A DNA stretch of 64,000 nucleotides from Zopfochytrium polystomum (GCA_025765615.1 JAIVFJ010000126.1:124001-188000), one strand, 5' to 3'; counted from the stretch's first letter, positions 12,470-24,449 are shown. The notes: generated by a model from the sequence alone, not told the origin. Numbers and translations: made by a program.

Positions 12470-12660
12470 CAATGACGTATCCGTGCGAGGTTGCTGCATA
12501 TGGGAAATTTTTTCGCGAGGCCGTGGAATCGGAACCAGCACATAAAGTACTCTCTCCAAGGCGTTGAAATACCCGCCCGAGGCTGTAGAAACTACTTCAC
12601 AGATCTTTCGCATTGGAAGCAACACATAAAGCCGGGTGATGAGGAACGATCATTCCTTAT
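12470..12660 (+). pseudogene. Broken C2H2 zinc-finger array (plus strand)
   Basis: The plus strand encodes TYPCEVAAYGKFFARP, then NRNQHIKYS, then RGCRNYF and HWKQHIK. These have the layout of two C2H2 fingers, but one cysteine is replaced by Tyr and a histidine position is lost. The copy is homologous to the minus-strand array at 11,880-12,300. A flanking segment is also repeated in inverted form: CAAGCGAAAGGCGAG occurs on the plus strand near 12,890 and on the minus strand near 12,250. Confidence 0.5.
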
Positions 12661-13129
12661 CCTATCGAATGTCATCCGCCGAACATTCTTTAAGGGAACG
12701 GCGAAGGTAACCCAATCACCATGCACAACCACCTGGGGGTGTCTTGAGTTCGATTTGAAAGTGATAAGTCGCGTATTCCAAAAGCAACAGAATAGGCAAA
12801 TACTAACCTTCTCCGGCACACTCTTGAAAACAAACGAAGTCTTAGCCTCTTGCTGTTAGCCCCTTTGTGGAGGACAGAATGTCCAAGACCAAGCGAAAGG
12901 CGAGCCTATTGTTAACAGATATTTGAGGTGTGGAGAGGAGGCCGCTGGAGACAAGCGCGTGCTTGGATTAATGGTGAAAGGAGGACGAAAAGCTCACATG
13001 GCAACCGGAAAGAGAGGAAGCGCAAATGAGTGCGCAGCGGCTTCTTCTCGTTTCTGACCTGATCCTGCCCTTATAAAATTACCGCTGGAATCGCTCAAGT
13101 TCTTTCAGGCCGGAGAGCGGTTCTTCTTG

Positions 13130-13315
13130 GGGACGGTTGACCATCCCGTCGGAAGCCACAGGGGGGCGTGGTAAGAAGCGCGATTATGGCTCGAATGGAG
13201 TCAACGGGAGAGTAAGACTCCTTGTAGTCGATGCCGGCTACGTGAGTGTAGCCGCAGCCGACATAACGTGGATGGCAAGAAAAAGTTTGCATTGAAACAA
13301 CGCTTGGAACGGGTG
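13130..13315 (-). mobile_element. Ty1/copia reverse-transcriptase fragment
   Basis: The minus-strand frame reads CGYTHVAGIDYKESYSPV, then IRAIIALLTT. This matches the conserved start of the copia reverse transcriptase, where GFTQ..GIDY.ETFAPV is the family pattern. Only about 60 codons remain and no LTR or other pol domain is adjacent, so it is a dead fragment. The surrounding 12,900-13,940 shows no other gene. Confidence 0.65.
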
Positions 13316-13950
13316 ATGCTTTCCGCATCGCAAAGCCCTCACCAACTTACCAAGACAACACACCCCACGCTGATGGAAGGAGTATAAACTCTTTTGCCGA
13401 GGTCATAGTGCCAGTTGGTCAAGCGTCTTGAGAAGCGTTTGGCGCATAGTTCTCCCGCGTCGAAAGTCGTTTAATTGCTATGGTCTAATCACTGCGCGTC
13501 GCACTGACCGACAGCGGTGGTGTACACGAGGCATGCGATGCCGGCGGAGACTACAACTTGGAGGATACATAAATGGTGAGGTCGTGGGGAGGGCTTGCAC
13601 AGGTGGTTGAGCAATAACGTGGTGTTTTCTTTCAGACGGGTGGTCGGCCAGGGACGGCGAAGAAAGAAAAAAGCAGATGGGTTGAATGTTATAGGGCTGT
13701 CATTTTCCGCTTGGGACTATTTTTAATTATTCAGCCATCACCATCCTCATTCTTCATCGTCAGAACGCAGCAGGAAAGACGGCGTCGGACTAGCCGCTCT
13801 CGTCGCCGGCTGCGTCGGCTTCGTCAGCATCGCCTCCATCCGCCACCGCGGCCTCGCCATCATCGCCTCCGTTCCCAGAGCCCTCTCTTCTTGTATTCTC
13901 ATCCCGTCCGTCCATTTCTTGCTGCCCTGCTGCTCTTGCTGTTGTTGCTT

Positions 13951-16900
13951 CTAATGTTGTTGCTGCTGCTGCAGCGCCGCCGTAAGCTGTTCGTCTCGCT
14001 GCGCTGGGCCCCTCGCAACGGCTGACTCGACCAGCCGCGGCGTCAGCACCAGTCGCTTGTTGCTGTTTATGGCCGGCAGTGGTTTTTTCGCGGGTGCCAC
14101 CAGGGAGCCTTTTCCAGAGAGCGAATGCGCACTTCCCGTTGCAGGCCCCACCGATGCTGTACCGCTGCTGCTGCGCGTCGACGACGACGCCTGCGCCACG
14201 TTGTTCGACTTGGCTTCGACACCCGACCGCTTCCTCGACTTAGCGGCGCTTTTCGCGTCCGCGCCGCCAACAGATCTGCCACCGTTGCCAGTGTCCCGCG
14301 CGAGCGCCGTCGGTGCCGCCGCCGCCGCCGCCCAAGCCGCCGCCAGCGGCCCCGCCGCATTCTTCTTCTTTTTCCTCTCCGGGGTCGGCAACGACGCAAC
14401 CTGCGTCTGCGGCGAGGTGGCGGCGCCGCCTTCGTCGCCTTTGGTCTTTGACGCCTGCTCCGGCGCAGACGGCGCAGTCGATTCGCCTCCCCGCTGCTGC
14501 TGCTGCTGTTTCTGCTGTGGCTTCTGCTGCTGTGGCTGCAGGCCCGCCCTGACAAAACAAGTTCTGACCCCGACCTCGCTACTCGCTGGTGACTTTGCTG
14601 CCGCGGCCGCCACCGCGAGCTCAGCGCTCTGCGCCGCGACAGTGGCCTCCAATCGCTTGCGCTCTTCGGGGGCCCTGGCCAGCTTCGCTTTGGTCTTCTT
14701 CCTTCCGGCTCTGACAGCCTTGAGCTCGGCCGCCAGCCTCTCGCTCTCCGCCTTGCACGATGCCGACTCTGCCTGCGATTCGTCAAGGAGGGTTTCGGCT
14801 TGAAGAATGACGGACTGGATAGGGGTTGGGTTCGTGGGGGTCCAGCAAGGTAGCGTGCGAACAGGTCCAATCAGTATTCATAATCACCAGACCGTCACTA
14901 CGGCCACAAACCAACCGGCACCCAACAAAAAGCAGGGCCGCCGTTCACCTGTCGGCACCCAACCACTCCTCCCCCCCCCCCCCCCGCTTGACTCACATGA
15001 AGCCGCCCCACGACGCGGCTTGCGGTCGCCTGAGCCCGAATAGCGCGCCTCACCGCGGCGCGATGGTGCACGAGCACCGTGGCAGTCCTCTTCTTCGCAG
15101 CCACCAGCCTGCCTCTCGCCTCCGCCGCGGCCACCGCGGCGGCGCGCTCTGCGGCCTCGACCCGCTCCGCCGCGTCGACCTCGCAGGCCGCACGTTCGCG
15201 GTCGGCGGCGGCGAGCGCGGCCTCGAGGGCGTCGACGCGGGCGCGCAGCTGGACGGCGGCGGCGGCGTGGTCGGCGCGCTCGGTGGCGAGGGTGGATTCG
15301 GCGGCGGCGCGCGCGGCGTCGGCGGTGTGGCGGTGGAGGGCAAAGTCGCGGGCTGCGGCGTCATGCTGGGCGGTGGCGGTGGCGAGGGCAGAGTTTGCCT
15401 GGCGAAGGAGATTAAGAAGGATTAACTGAAGAAAGGAGAGAAAAAAAACGAAATGGGGAGGCGCAGGGAGATCACGCGCGAGATTCGAGGAAATAGGACT
15501 ATGCATGTTTCCATCGAATAATGCGAGGAGGAGCTCAGCCAAGCGCAATCAGGTTGAGAAGAGAGGGGCCGGGCAGGGTGAAATAGTTTGTAGGGAGTGC
15601 AGTCGAAGCGATCGGGGCGAGCGTGGTAGGTAGGACAGGAGGAGCAATAAAAAGTGGAAAGGAAACGAGACAAAACGAGCCAAGATACACACACGAGCCA
15701 GCTCCGCGTCAAAGTCCGTCGCCGTCTGCGTCGAAGCGTCCGTCTCGACCTGCCGGGCGCCATGAAAGAAACCAAGGGGAAAAAAAATAAAGAAAGAAAG
15801 AGAGAGAGATTGAGCGAGACGGGGGAGAGCGAGCGAGGGGCGAGCGGACAAAGAGTGGAAGAAAGAAAAAAAAGCAGACGATTAAGGAGCAGTCAGCCAA
15901 ACACGCGCGAACCCGACTTGGGCAGCAAGGAAAAGCAAGAACGGAAACACAAACTCAGCGCGCACCGTTCTCGGCCGCATCTCCGCCATCCGCCGCTCCG
16001 CCGCCGCCGCCTGCACGCCCAGCAGCTCCCGGAGCCGCTCGACCTCGCGCCCGCGCTCCTCGGCGACCTCCGCCGCTGCAGCCGCCGCCGCCATCGCCGC
16101 ATCCTTCCGGCGACCCTCGGCCTCGGCCGCTTCCTTCGCCCGCAGCGCCGACGCCTCACTTTCCGCCGCCGCCACCGCGTGGGCCGCTTCTTCGACCGCG
16201 TCGCGTCGTGCCACCTCGACCGCGGCCTCCGCGCGCGCCGCAGCCTCGCGCGCTGCGTCGCGGTCCGCGACGGCCTCCGCGAGCCGCCTGGCGAGGTCGT
16301 CGGCGTTGCGTTCAGCGTCGGCGCGGGCGGCGCGGAGGGCGGCGACGGACTCCTCGAGCTCCTCGATCGTGTCGTCCTGCAGGTCGCGCTCGACGGCCAA
16401 GCGGCACAGTTCCTGGTGCAGGGCGGCAAAGGCCCTGCGCGCCTCGTCGACGGCGTCGTCGTCGCTGTCGCCGTCGTCGTCGTCGTCCATGTCGTTGTCG
16501 TCGGTAGCGGACGGGGCCGGCGCGGGGTCCTCGGCGGTGGCGGGGCGGGACTTGGCAAAGGTGGGCGGCGGGGCCGGCGCGGGTGACTGCGGCGACGGTG
16601 GGGACGGCGGCGAGGTAAGTGGCGGCGGGGCGCGGCGCGTGGGGGATTGGGGCGCGGGGAGGCCAGCGGGGCCGGCGGTCGCAAGCGGCGCGTAGTTTGA
16701 GGTAGCGGCCACCGTCGCTTCGGAGCCCGCGGCGGCCGCGGTGGCGGGGGTCGCGGAAGTCGCCTTGAGGAGGGCGGCCTCCATCTCGCGCAGCTGGGCG
16801 TCTTTTTCGGCAAGATGGTATCGCAGGATCTGCTCGCGTCGTTTCCACGACGCGTCGCTGGTGGACGGGGATCGTGCCGGTGGAGGTTGCGGTGCGGGTG

Positions 16901-17173
16901 CAAGGGCGGCTGCTGGGGCGGCGGGGGGCGGCGGCGGCGGCGACGAAGGGGCTGGCCGGGAGTCGGGCGACCGTGTTGCGCGGACTTTGGGAGGACGGAA
17001 AGTGCTTCGCAAAGTCCACGGGCGACGTCGTGTTCCGAGCGGCGGACGGCGACTGCTGCTGCTGGTGCTGTGGCCGCTGTCTCGGCGACTCGTTTCGCGG
17101 AGGCGACGGTCTTGTGTTTGGTGAAAGGGAGGGGCGAGCGCGAGCGTCGCGGGGTGTTTGCGACAGGGGCCAT
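13951..17173 (-). CDS. Large alanine-rich coiled-coil protein, function unknown
   Basis: Five exons keep phase and give about 832 residues: 17173-16972, 16912-15966, 15749-15693, 15425-14997, 14814-13951. The N-terminus is basic and Ser/Pro-rich, followed by an acidic run near plus 16,450-16,500. A long heptad-like coiled coil then spans exons 2-5 (for example RDLQDDTIEELEESVAALRA and, in exon 4, RARVDALEAALAAADRERA). The C-terminal part is rich in Ala, Lys and Gln and ends in a Gln run. No catalytic domain is seen. Such proteins are often structural or scaffold components, but no function is claimed. The 59-bp first intron is inferred only from phase. The gene sits between the two Sec1 paralogues on the same strand. 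Confidence 0.6.
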
Positions 17174-17257
17174 GACTGTGGGAGGGTTGAAGGGTTAACG
17201 GAAACGCACAAGAGAACTACAGCCTATTTCAAACAGCGATCCCTTCCCCCCTCTCTC

Positions 17258-17905
17258 TCACTCCATTACCCCCGGAACGGGCCTGCGCGCAGGGATCGGC
17301 CGCGGCAGAGACCCCCGCGAGCGACCGTCCTCGGGCGCGATCTCGATCCTGCGCCTTTTCGCCGCTGGCAGCGGCAGCTCCCCGGAAGGACGGCGAACCG
17401 CGTCTCGGCGGACCGGTCCCGCGACGGGTTGCTGCCTGGTTGGGGCGGGGCGCGGAAGGATCCGCTCGTCCACGACGTGCATGGCTTCGGGGCCACGATC
17501 GTCCGCGCTGTCGCTGCATTGAGATCTGGTCTGCGACGGGGGGGGCCGGGCAGGAGAATCGGCAGCGACGGTGGGGTCGCGGTCAACGGGAATGAGGGGT
17601 TGGGGTTCGCGCTCGGCGCGATCGGCGCCGGCGCCTTCGACGCCTTTTGCAGCCGTGCGAGGAGCAGCAGCTGCAGCGGGAGGTTGCACGGCTGCGTCGA
17701 CACGGCGCGCCCGCCCGCTCTCGTCGTCGATGGAGCCGCCACCGTCTGACGGTGCGGCTGCAGCGATGCCCGTTGGTGGCGACGGCGGCGCCCCCACGCT
17801 CCAGGAAGTTTTGGCGGCGGCGGCGGCGGCGGCGGCTTCGGCGGAGGTAGCGGCGACCGCGTCGATGCCGCCGTCGCCGTCGTCGTCCTCGTCGCCGCCG
17901 TGCAT
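17258..17905 (-). CDS. Low-complexity ORF upstream of the coiled-coil gene (doubtful)
   Basis: An uninterrupted minus-strand frame of 215 codons starts at an ATG (MHGGDEDDDGDGG) and ends 85 bases before the start of the coiled-coil gene. It is rich in Ala, Pro, Arg and Asp and contains a basic AKRRRIE patch that could be a nuclear signal. A good donor (GTAATG at 17269) and acceptor (CCCACAG, next exon at 17175) exist, but splicing in this phase enters a frame that does not reach the coiled coil. It may be a separate small gene, a leader ORF or chance, because GC-rich repeats open many frames here. Confidence 0.25.
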   Translation of the reverse strand: MHGGDEDDDGDGGIDAVAATSAEAAAAAAAAKTSWSVGAPPSPPTGIAAAAPSDGGGSIDDESGRARRVDAAVQPPAAAAAPRTAAKGVEGAGADRAEREPQPLIPVDRDPTVAADSPARPPPSQTRSQCSDSADDRGPEAMHVVDERILPRPAPTRQQPVAGPVRRDAVRRPSGELPLPAAKRRRIEIAPEDGRSRGSLPRPIPARRPVPGVME

Positions 17906-18115
17906 GCGCAACAAGAGGGCGAGAGTGGCCGGCGGGAGGGCAACGAGTAGATAGAAGGTTGGCTTGTTTGTAACTCGATGAAGAAGAACGGTGGTTTGTT
18001 CTGTTCTTTGGTTGTGTTTGCGGGGACTGTCGGACACGTTCGGACTAGTGTTCCGTGTCCGGAGACGCCACTGGTTCGGACGTGCACTGAACACAAACTT
18101 GAATCTGCCTCTTTG

Positions 18116-18157
<42 letters not shown>
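18116..18157 (+). repeat. Homopolymer run of 42 A
   Basis: An uninterrupted A tract lies 179 bases beyond the stop codon of the second Sec1 gene. On that gene's strand it reads as a T tract, so it is not a copied poly(A) tail of that gene. Its length is likely to vary between reads or strains. Confidence 0.9.
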
Positions 18158-18158
<1 letters not shown>

Positions 18159-18335
18159 GCCTACTCTTCAGCAAAGGCGGCGGTATTTACGTAATTCGGA
18201 TAAGCTCAACTTTTTGCAATCGATGGCCCATTGGGCCAATCCTTGCAACGCCGACCACGAGCACAAAACAAATTTTTTTTTCTTTCGGCAAGCATAATTG
18301 CCCTATCTCAACTACCTCTCCTTCCCTCTCTCCAT

Positions 18336-21300
18336 CTATTCCGCACCACCCCAGACCGCGGGATTTGCCGCCGCCGAGCTCGAAGAGATGCGCACGGGCA
18401 GCACCACGCCGGCCGTCGCAAACGCCGACGCCGACGCCGCGGAGCGGGCCGGCGGGACCGGCGGCAGCGGACCCTCGCTCGCGGCTGCAGAGGCTGCTGG
18501 TATTGGCGGCGGCGGCGAGGTCGCGTGCGGGTGGTAGCGGTGGTGGTGGTGGTGGTGGTGGTGATGGTTGCGGTTGTGGTGGTGTCCGTTGGGGTCACCG
18601 TCCGTCTGGTTCTGGTCGCTGTGGTGTCCGTGGCGCTGGTGGTGGTGGTGGTGCGGGTGGTGGTGACGATGGTGAGGAGGTTGCGCGTCCCCGCCGCCGT
18701 CGGCGGGACTGGTGGGGGACACGACCGCGGGTTCGGCCACGAGCGCCGCCGCCGCCAGCGCCGACTGCACGTTCAGCTGAAGGAACGCAGCGGGCACGAC
18801 CGAGTGGCGCTGCTTGCGCGGCGGCGCAACGGGCGCCGGGGCGCCGGGGGCGCTGTCTCCGCTGTACGGAGATACGGCGAAAGCGGCAGGGACAGCCGCC
18901 GGGGGCAGTGCGGCCGCCGCCGCCGCAGTAACCGCCGGAACCGCAGGGCTGGGGCTCCGGCTGGGAACGAGGCTTACCGCCGCCGCCGCGCTCCAGCTTC
19001 CGCGGTCTGCACCACCTGCACCGGTCACGGCGCCGGTGGGCGAAAGCTGGTGCTGCTGCTGTTGCAGGGCAGCCAGCGGCTGGCCCATGGACACGGTGCG
19101 AGGCGGCGAGACGCGCTTCGCGCCGGCCGAATCGGAGGGTGCCGGGGTAACGGAGCTGCTACCGCCGCCGCCGCCCGATGCAGTCCTTTGATCGAGCGCA
19201 ACGCCCACACCACCGCCGGCGGCGGACGGCGGCCAATTCTGCACGGGAATCCCGAGCTCCGACTGCCGGACCTCCAGCGGGTTCGGGCTCCCCTGCGGCC
19301 CGGGGGGTCGGCGATCCAAGCCGTTCGAGGAGGACCTGTACTCCATGCGGTTGCCGTTCGACCCGCCGCTGCCTCCGGGGACGGTTTGCACGGAAAGGTG
19401 CTCTGGGGGAGCGGGGCTCGACGCTGACGCGGCTCCGCTCGACGCGGCACGGGAATGCAGCGGCGACGCGCGCAGAGGGGGCGGCGACGGCGTCGGAGCC
19501 GGCGGCGGCCAGTACTCTACAGGCACTGGTGGGGGCCGTTGCTCGTGGTGGTGGGAGGCGCCGGCCACGGGTGCGCTTGCGGGCATCCATTGTTCCGGTG
19601 GAGCGCCGTTGGACGGCGATGAATGGCGCCAGAACGCGGCCTCACCCACCGCGATGGGTGGCGGCGGCGGCGGCCGGTCGTCGGGAGGGTAGCTTCCGCT
19701 CGGACTCGAGTACGATCGCAAATCCATCGGGGCTGCGGGCGGCTGCGGGGGATACCAGGGCTCGAACGGGACGGACACGGGAAGAAACTCGGAAGGTGGG
19801 GTGGGGCTTGGCAGCGGCGGCGGCCAGTGCTCCGCCGCCGACGGGGACGTGCGGTTGGGTGACGGCAACTGGGAGGGGCTTGGTAGCGGCGGGTGAAGCT
19901 CCATCGGCAGGTCTCCGTTCTCTTGCGGAGGAGCGGAGGCGGGACTGAGGGAAGGACCGCCGGAGGACAGCGTGCTCAAGCCGATGGGGTCGTGCGGTGT
20001 TGCGTTTGGCGGCAGCCAAGGGCCGGCGGGGACGGCGGCGTTAATCGGGTGTCGGGGATACTCTGATGGGGAGGCGGTCGGGTTCCACGGCATCGGAAGG
20101 GGCGGGAGGGGCAGGTCTTTGCCGATCGGCGGCGGGTACCGGGAGTCCGCCGGCAGAGGCGACGCCAGCGCGTCCTCGGGGCCCGCGCGCGGGGGCCCCG
20201 CCGTACGCATGGCGTCGACCGGGAACCCGCCGCTCGCGCGCTTTGCGTGCATGATCTTTTTCAGGTTCGACACCTTGTCCGAGAGCGCGGCGCCAAACAT
20301 CTTGGACGTCTCCTGAAAGGCGTTGCCGAACTTTGCCACCATCTTTCCGCCGCCGCCGCTGCCGCCGCCGGCCTCCTGTCCCGGGTTGGGATATTGCGCG
20401 GAGTCTGGGCTCACCCCTTCGGGTGTAGCGACTCCGTCGAACGACGAGAATTGGACATCAACGGGCCGCTGCTGCCGCTGGTGCTGTTGTTGTTGTTGTT
20501 GTTGTTCCAAGACCGGCGGTGGCGGCGGGCTGTACACAAACCGTCGCTCAGGCTGGCGCAGAAACTGGTGGAAGACCGCCGACTGCGACTTGTCGGGAGT
20601 GGCGACACGATCGACTTCATCCGGCCACGGAATCGGGGCATAGATTTCCTCCGCGGGGGCCGAGACCAGTGCCGGCGCAAGAGAAGGGGGTGGAAGTGGG
20701 GGTGGGGCTGGTGCTGGGGGGCGAGCGGCGTCTTCAGGCGGCGGGAAGACCGGCTTGGCTTGTTTCTCTGCACTAAAGGCGGCGTTGGGGGTGGCGACGG
20801 GGGCGGCGACGGCGGGTACGGTGGGCGCGGCGACAGAAACTTCCGGCGACCTAACACCGTGGGAGAGCCGCTGCTCGGGGCCGACCGCGTGCACCACGGG
20901 AGCCAGGAACGACGGCTTTGGCTTGCGGTCGGCGGCTGGCCTCGCGTCGGCCGCGGGCGCCCCGGCTAGTGTCTCTTTAGAGTCTGCGATCGGGTCACGC
21001 GCGCCCACCGCCGGTACAGGGTCCGGCAGTTTCTTTGGTGTCGTGATCGCCACGGTCGTCCGCCCAAAGTACTCGAGCAGCGCGAGCAGCCCCGATGGCT
21101 CAACCACGTTCGTCGACCCTGTTTGTATTGCATGTGAAAACATTAGTCTTCGTAACGCACGGACGCTCAACCGCCCCTTTCAAACGATCTTTGTTCACAC
21201 TTTCGTATCTCCGCACCCCACCCAAAAACTCACCAACGTAAATTTCTCTGCGCAGCTTCTTCGCCAGCAAATGCACCGCGCGAATCTCGGCGTGCGACAG

Positions 21301-23954
21301 CCCGCCGACGACAAAGAGGATGGTCCGCGGCCCGTTTAGGCGGTAGTCCTCGGTGCCGATCGCCTTTGGCGTCGCGCGGCCCCACTTGAAGTCGCCGCCG
21401 CCCAGCGCGGCGACGGTCGGCGCCAGGTCCAGGACGACGCCGGAGCCGCGGTCCGTGCGCCCGGGCAGCCGGACGGGGGACGGGCGGCCTTCTGCGCGGT
21501 TGCGCTGCGCGGGGGGTTCGATGTAGGGAAACAGCGGCCGTGGGGCGTCGCCGCCGCCCGTGCCACGGCCGCCGGTGCCGAGGACGGTGGCGTTGAGGCG
21601 GCCGCGGATGTGGTCGAGCAGGATGTATCCGATGGCGGGGAGGAAGCGGTCAAAGTCGCGGGTCTGGGAGGGCGGCAAAAAGTCGTCTTCTTGCAGCGAG
21701 TTGGCAACGGCGTCTCCGTGGCCGCCGGCGAGGCTCGCAAAGGACATGAGCTGGCTGAAGCTGAAGATGGCGGAGGAGGAGGATTCGGCGTCGAGGTCGC
21801 GCGCCGCTGCCAGGGCAGCCTCGAGGCCGCGGCGGCGGCCTTGCCGCGTGAAGGGCGTCGGTGGGGGTTTGTAGTCGTGCGAAACCACGGCGCCGTCGTT
21901 CAAGGGCCCAGCACCGAATACGTTTAGGCCTTGGAATACCGTGAGGTCGGCGACGTCGATGCCCGCTCTGTCGACCAGATCCGCAACGGCGCTTTCTGAC
22001 AGGTTCTTTGATGTGATGACGTAAAGGAGCAAGAGACGGAGCTTGTCCTCGGACCTGAAGGAACAACAAAAAAAGAAAACAAAAACCATCGGGTCAGTAA
22101 GCTTTGCCTGCGGCCGGGAATCGCTCGAGATAAAAAAAGGATTGGGGTGAATGAATGCAGAGGAGCTGGCCCCCGATACTCGACTGTATGTTGACGTCTG
22201 CCAAAATCTTTTCCAAGCGAGCGGAAACATCCGCGGGCGACCCATCGGTCGTTTCGCCGACGGCCATGATCTGCTCGAGCAGGCAGACCTCTGCGAGTTT
22301 CCTCTCATTCACGATAGTCTCGTTCAAGTCAACGTTGAGGTTGACGAGGGCGTCGAGCTGCTGCTTCTTGCGGAGGTTGTCGGGCAGGTTCATTACGGCA
22401 TCTCGCAACTCTTCCATCGTAAGCGACCTCGCTTCCTGCTGCGTTTCAGCGCGGCCGGACTTGCCCAGCGTCCGTCGCGACAGCGTCGACATCTTGGACC
22501 GGAGGGTAAGTTGCGATGACGGCGCTTCGAGCATTTTCTGATAGTCTTTGAGAGCGCGGTTGACTGCCTCGAAGGCGTCGGTGAAGAAGAGGTGTCGGAT
22601 GGAAGCCTGCAGTGGCACTTGTCAACGGTGGTGGAAACGTCGGGTAGATGGGGCAAGAAGGGGTGGTGGTGCGGAACGACATAAATATGGAAATTCGCCC
22701 GTCACTCACGTATAGCTCGTCGCTCTCATCGACAACGGCCTCTTTTCCACCGGTATCAGCTCTTATGCGCAATCTAGGGTTCATAGTGAGTGAGCCAAAC
22801 CAAGAAACGAGGCAGTGTGAGCCCGCTAAAGACCCACATCAATCTGGTAAGCTCCTGGACCTCGACTTCCTCCAGCGGGTAGTTTTCCCTCAGAATGCAC
22901 TCGTATGCCAAGGTGTGCAGGAGTGGCGCGACGAGGTCGACGGCGCGGTCGACAATCAGGACGGTCGCGGGTCCGTTGCCGTCGTAGGGAGTTGGCAGCG
23001 GAAACGTCGGGTCGACGGACTTGAGCTCTTTCAGGGATTCGTGCAGCTTGCGGGCGACAGCGGCGGAGATGGACGTGCCGTCGCCGGAAGGGTCGTGGTA
23101 CCGGATGTACGGGTCTTCGTTGAGAGTTGCGAGGGTGGCCCGGAGCTACTTTTGTTGCGTTAGTTCTTTTTTTGTTGTTTCCATTTTGGTAACACGTCAG
23201 GAAGGACGAGATGTACGAGGACTCCCTCCTCTGGGAGGGAGGCCCGACAAAAACTCACCCTGCGTGCGATCTGCGAAGTGACGGCCTCGCCCGTTTCGGC
23301 CTTGAATGGACCGAGCGCGTCCATGAGGGCGTGGTCCAGGCCCAAATGAAACGCGCGCGAATCGAGCGCTAAGGTGGAGCGTGAGGGGGAGGGCGGACAC
23401 TTGTTTTAGGCACGAGGACTTGACTAGCCTTGGCATGGCAAGGCCTTGCCAGGAAACGGCAACAAGGGCTTACGCGTAAACTGAATCTCTAGCTCCACCA
23501 TTTCCTTGACGTAGCTCAGCAGACCCGAGTGCCGCATTTCGTCAAAGAGCTCGTCCGGCAATGCTATGAAAAGCGCACGCGTTGAGAGGTGTAAGCAAAA
23601 ACTTTCAAAAAAAAAAAAAAACAAAAAATTGTTCACCGGCCGTGAAAAAGACGTAGGCCGTCTCGTACAGCCTTGCCGCACTGCCGCCGCGGGCGCACCC
23701 AAAGTCGGCGAGCAGCTGAGCCACCGAGGGGCGAGTCGGCGACAGCAGGTACGCGGCGGCGTGCGCCGGGAGCGCCGGCGGGCGCTTGGACAGCAGGCTC
23801 TGGACATCTTACGAGTGATGCGTGCGTGAGTGCGTGCGGGTACGTGCGTGCGTGCGTGAGTGAGTGTGTGTGTGTGTGTGTGTGCGTGTGTGTGAGGGTA
23901 GAAGAGTGAAAGTATGTTTAAGAAATTGATCAACAAGTCAAAAAGAAACAACGC

Positions 23955-24002
<48 letters not shown>

Positions 24003-24406
24003 CATTCTTTTTACCTCTGATGCCGAACGACAGTAGCTCGGCGCGCGTGCATCGCGCGGCGCGCAGCACGTCTTTTGCGGCGAGGTCCGCGACGAGCACC
24101 GACGCGGCGTCGCGTGGGATCTTTGCCAGCTGGTCAAAGATGGCTTTTGGTATTGATTTTGTTGTTTGTTTTTTTGTTTGTTTTTTTTATGCGAGTTGTT
24201 TTTTTTATTTTTTTATTTTTTATTTTTGGTTTTTTTTGGTTTTTTCAGTGTGTGTGTGTGGTGTGGTTTTGGGGGTTTGTGTTTCATTTTGTTTTGCTTT
24301 GGGTCAGATCGATCGTGAGGGAGGGCCCCAGCCACACACACACACACACACACGCAGTCAGTCAGTTACCGGAACGCATAATGTCGACGAGGGATGCGGA
24401 CGGCAT
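18336..24406 (-). CDS. SEC1: Sec1/Munc18-family SNARE regulator, paralogue 2, with very long tail
   Basis: Ten exons hold one frame of about 1,644 residues: 24406-24370, 24143-24015, 23807-23637, 23563-23474, 23368-23259, 23145-22838, 22773-22710, 22606-22185, 22054-21234, 21118-18336. The SM core is clear (LYETAYVFFT, DGNGPATVLIVDRAVDLV, IRYHDPSGD, IRHLFFTDAF, KLRLLLLY, DYRLNGPRTILFVVGG, EIYVG). The final exon encodes about 927 residues of Pro/Ser/Ala/Gly-rich sequence with a His-rich block near residues 1530-1582; SM proteins usually have 550-700 residues in total. Exons of 37, 129, 110, 308 and 64 bp match paralogue 1 exactly, and one extra intron splits its 243-bp exon. The donor at 22184 (GTCGAG) is weak. 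Both genes probably act on syntaxin-type SNAREs in exocytosis. Confidence 0.87.
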
Positions 24407-24418
24407 TATTATGGATTT

Positions 24419-24449
<31 letters not shown>

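Noticed and set aside
17175..17905. Joining the 17,258-17,905 ORF to the coiled-coil gene as its first exon
   Set aside because: The good-looking intron (GTAATG...CCCACAG) leads into a frame that does not connect to the coiled coil; starting at the ATG at 17173 keeps phase through all five exons.
18231..19427. Plus-strand open frame of 398 codons opposite the Sec1 paralogue 2 tail
   Set aside because: It is an Arg/Gly/Val-rich antisense reading of a GC-rich low-complexity exon. The minus-strand frame is continuous for more than 900 codons and joins the SM core in phase.
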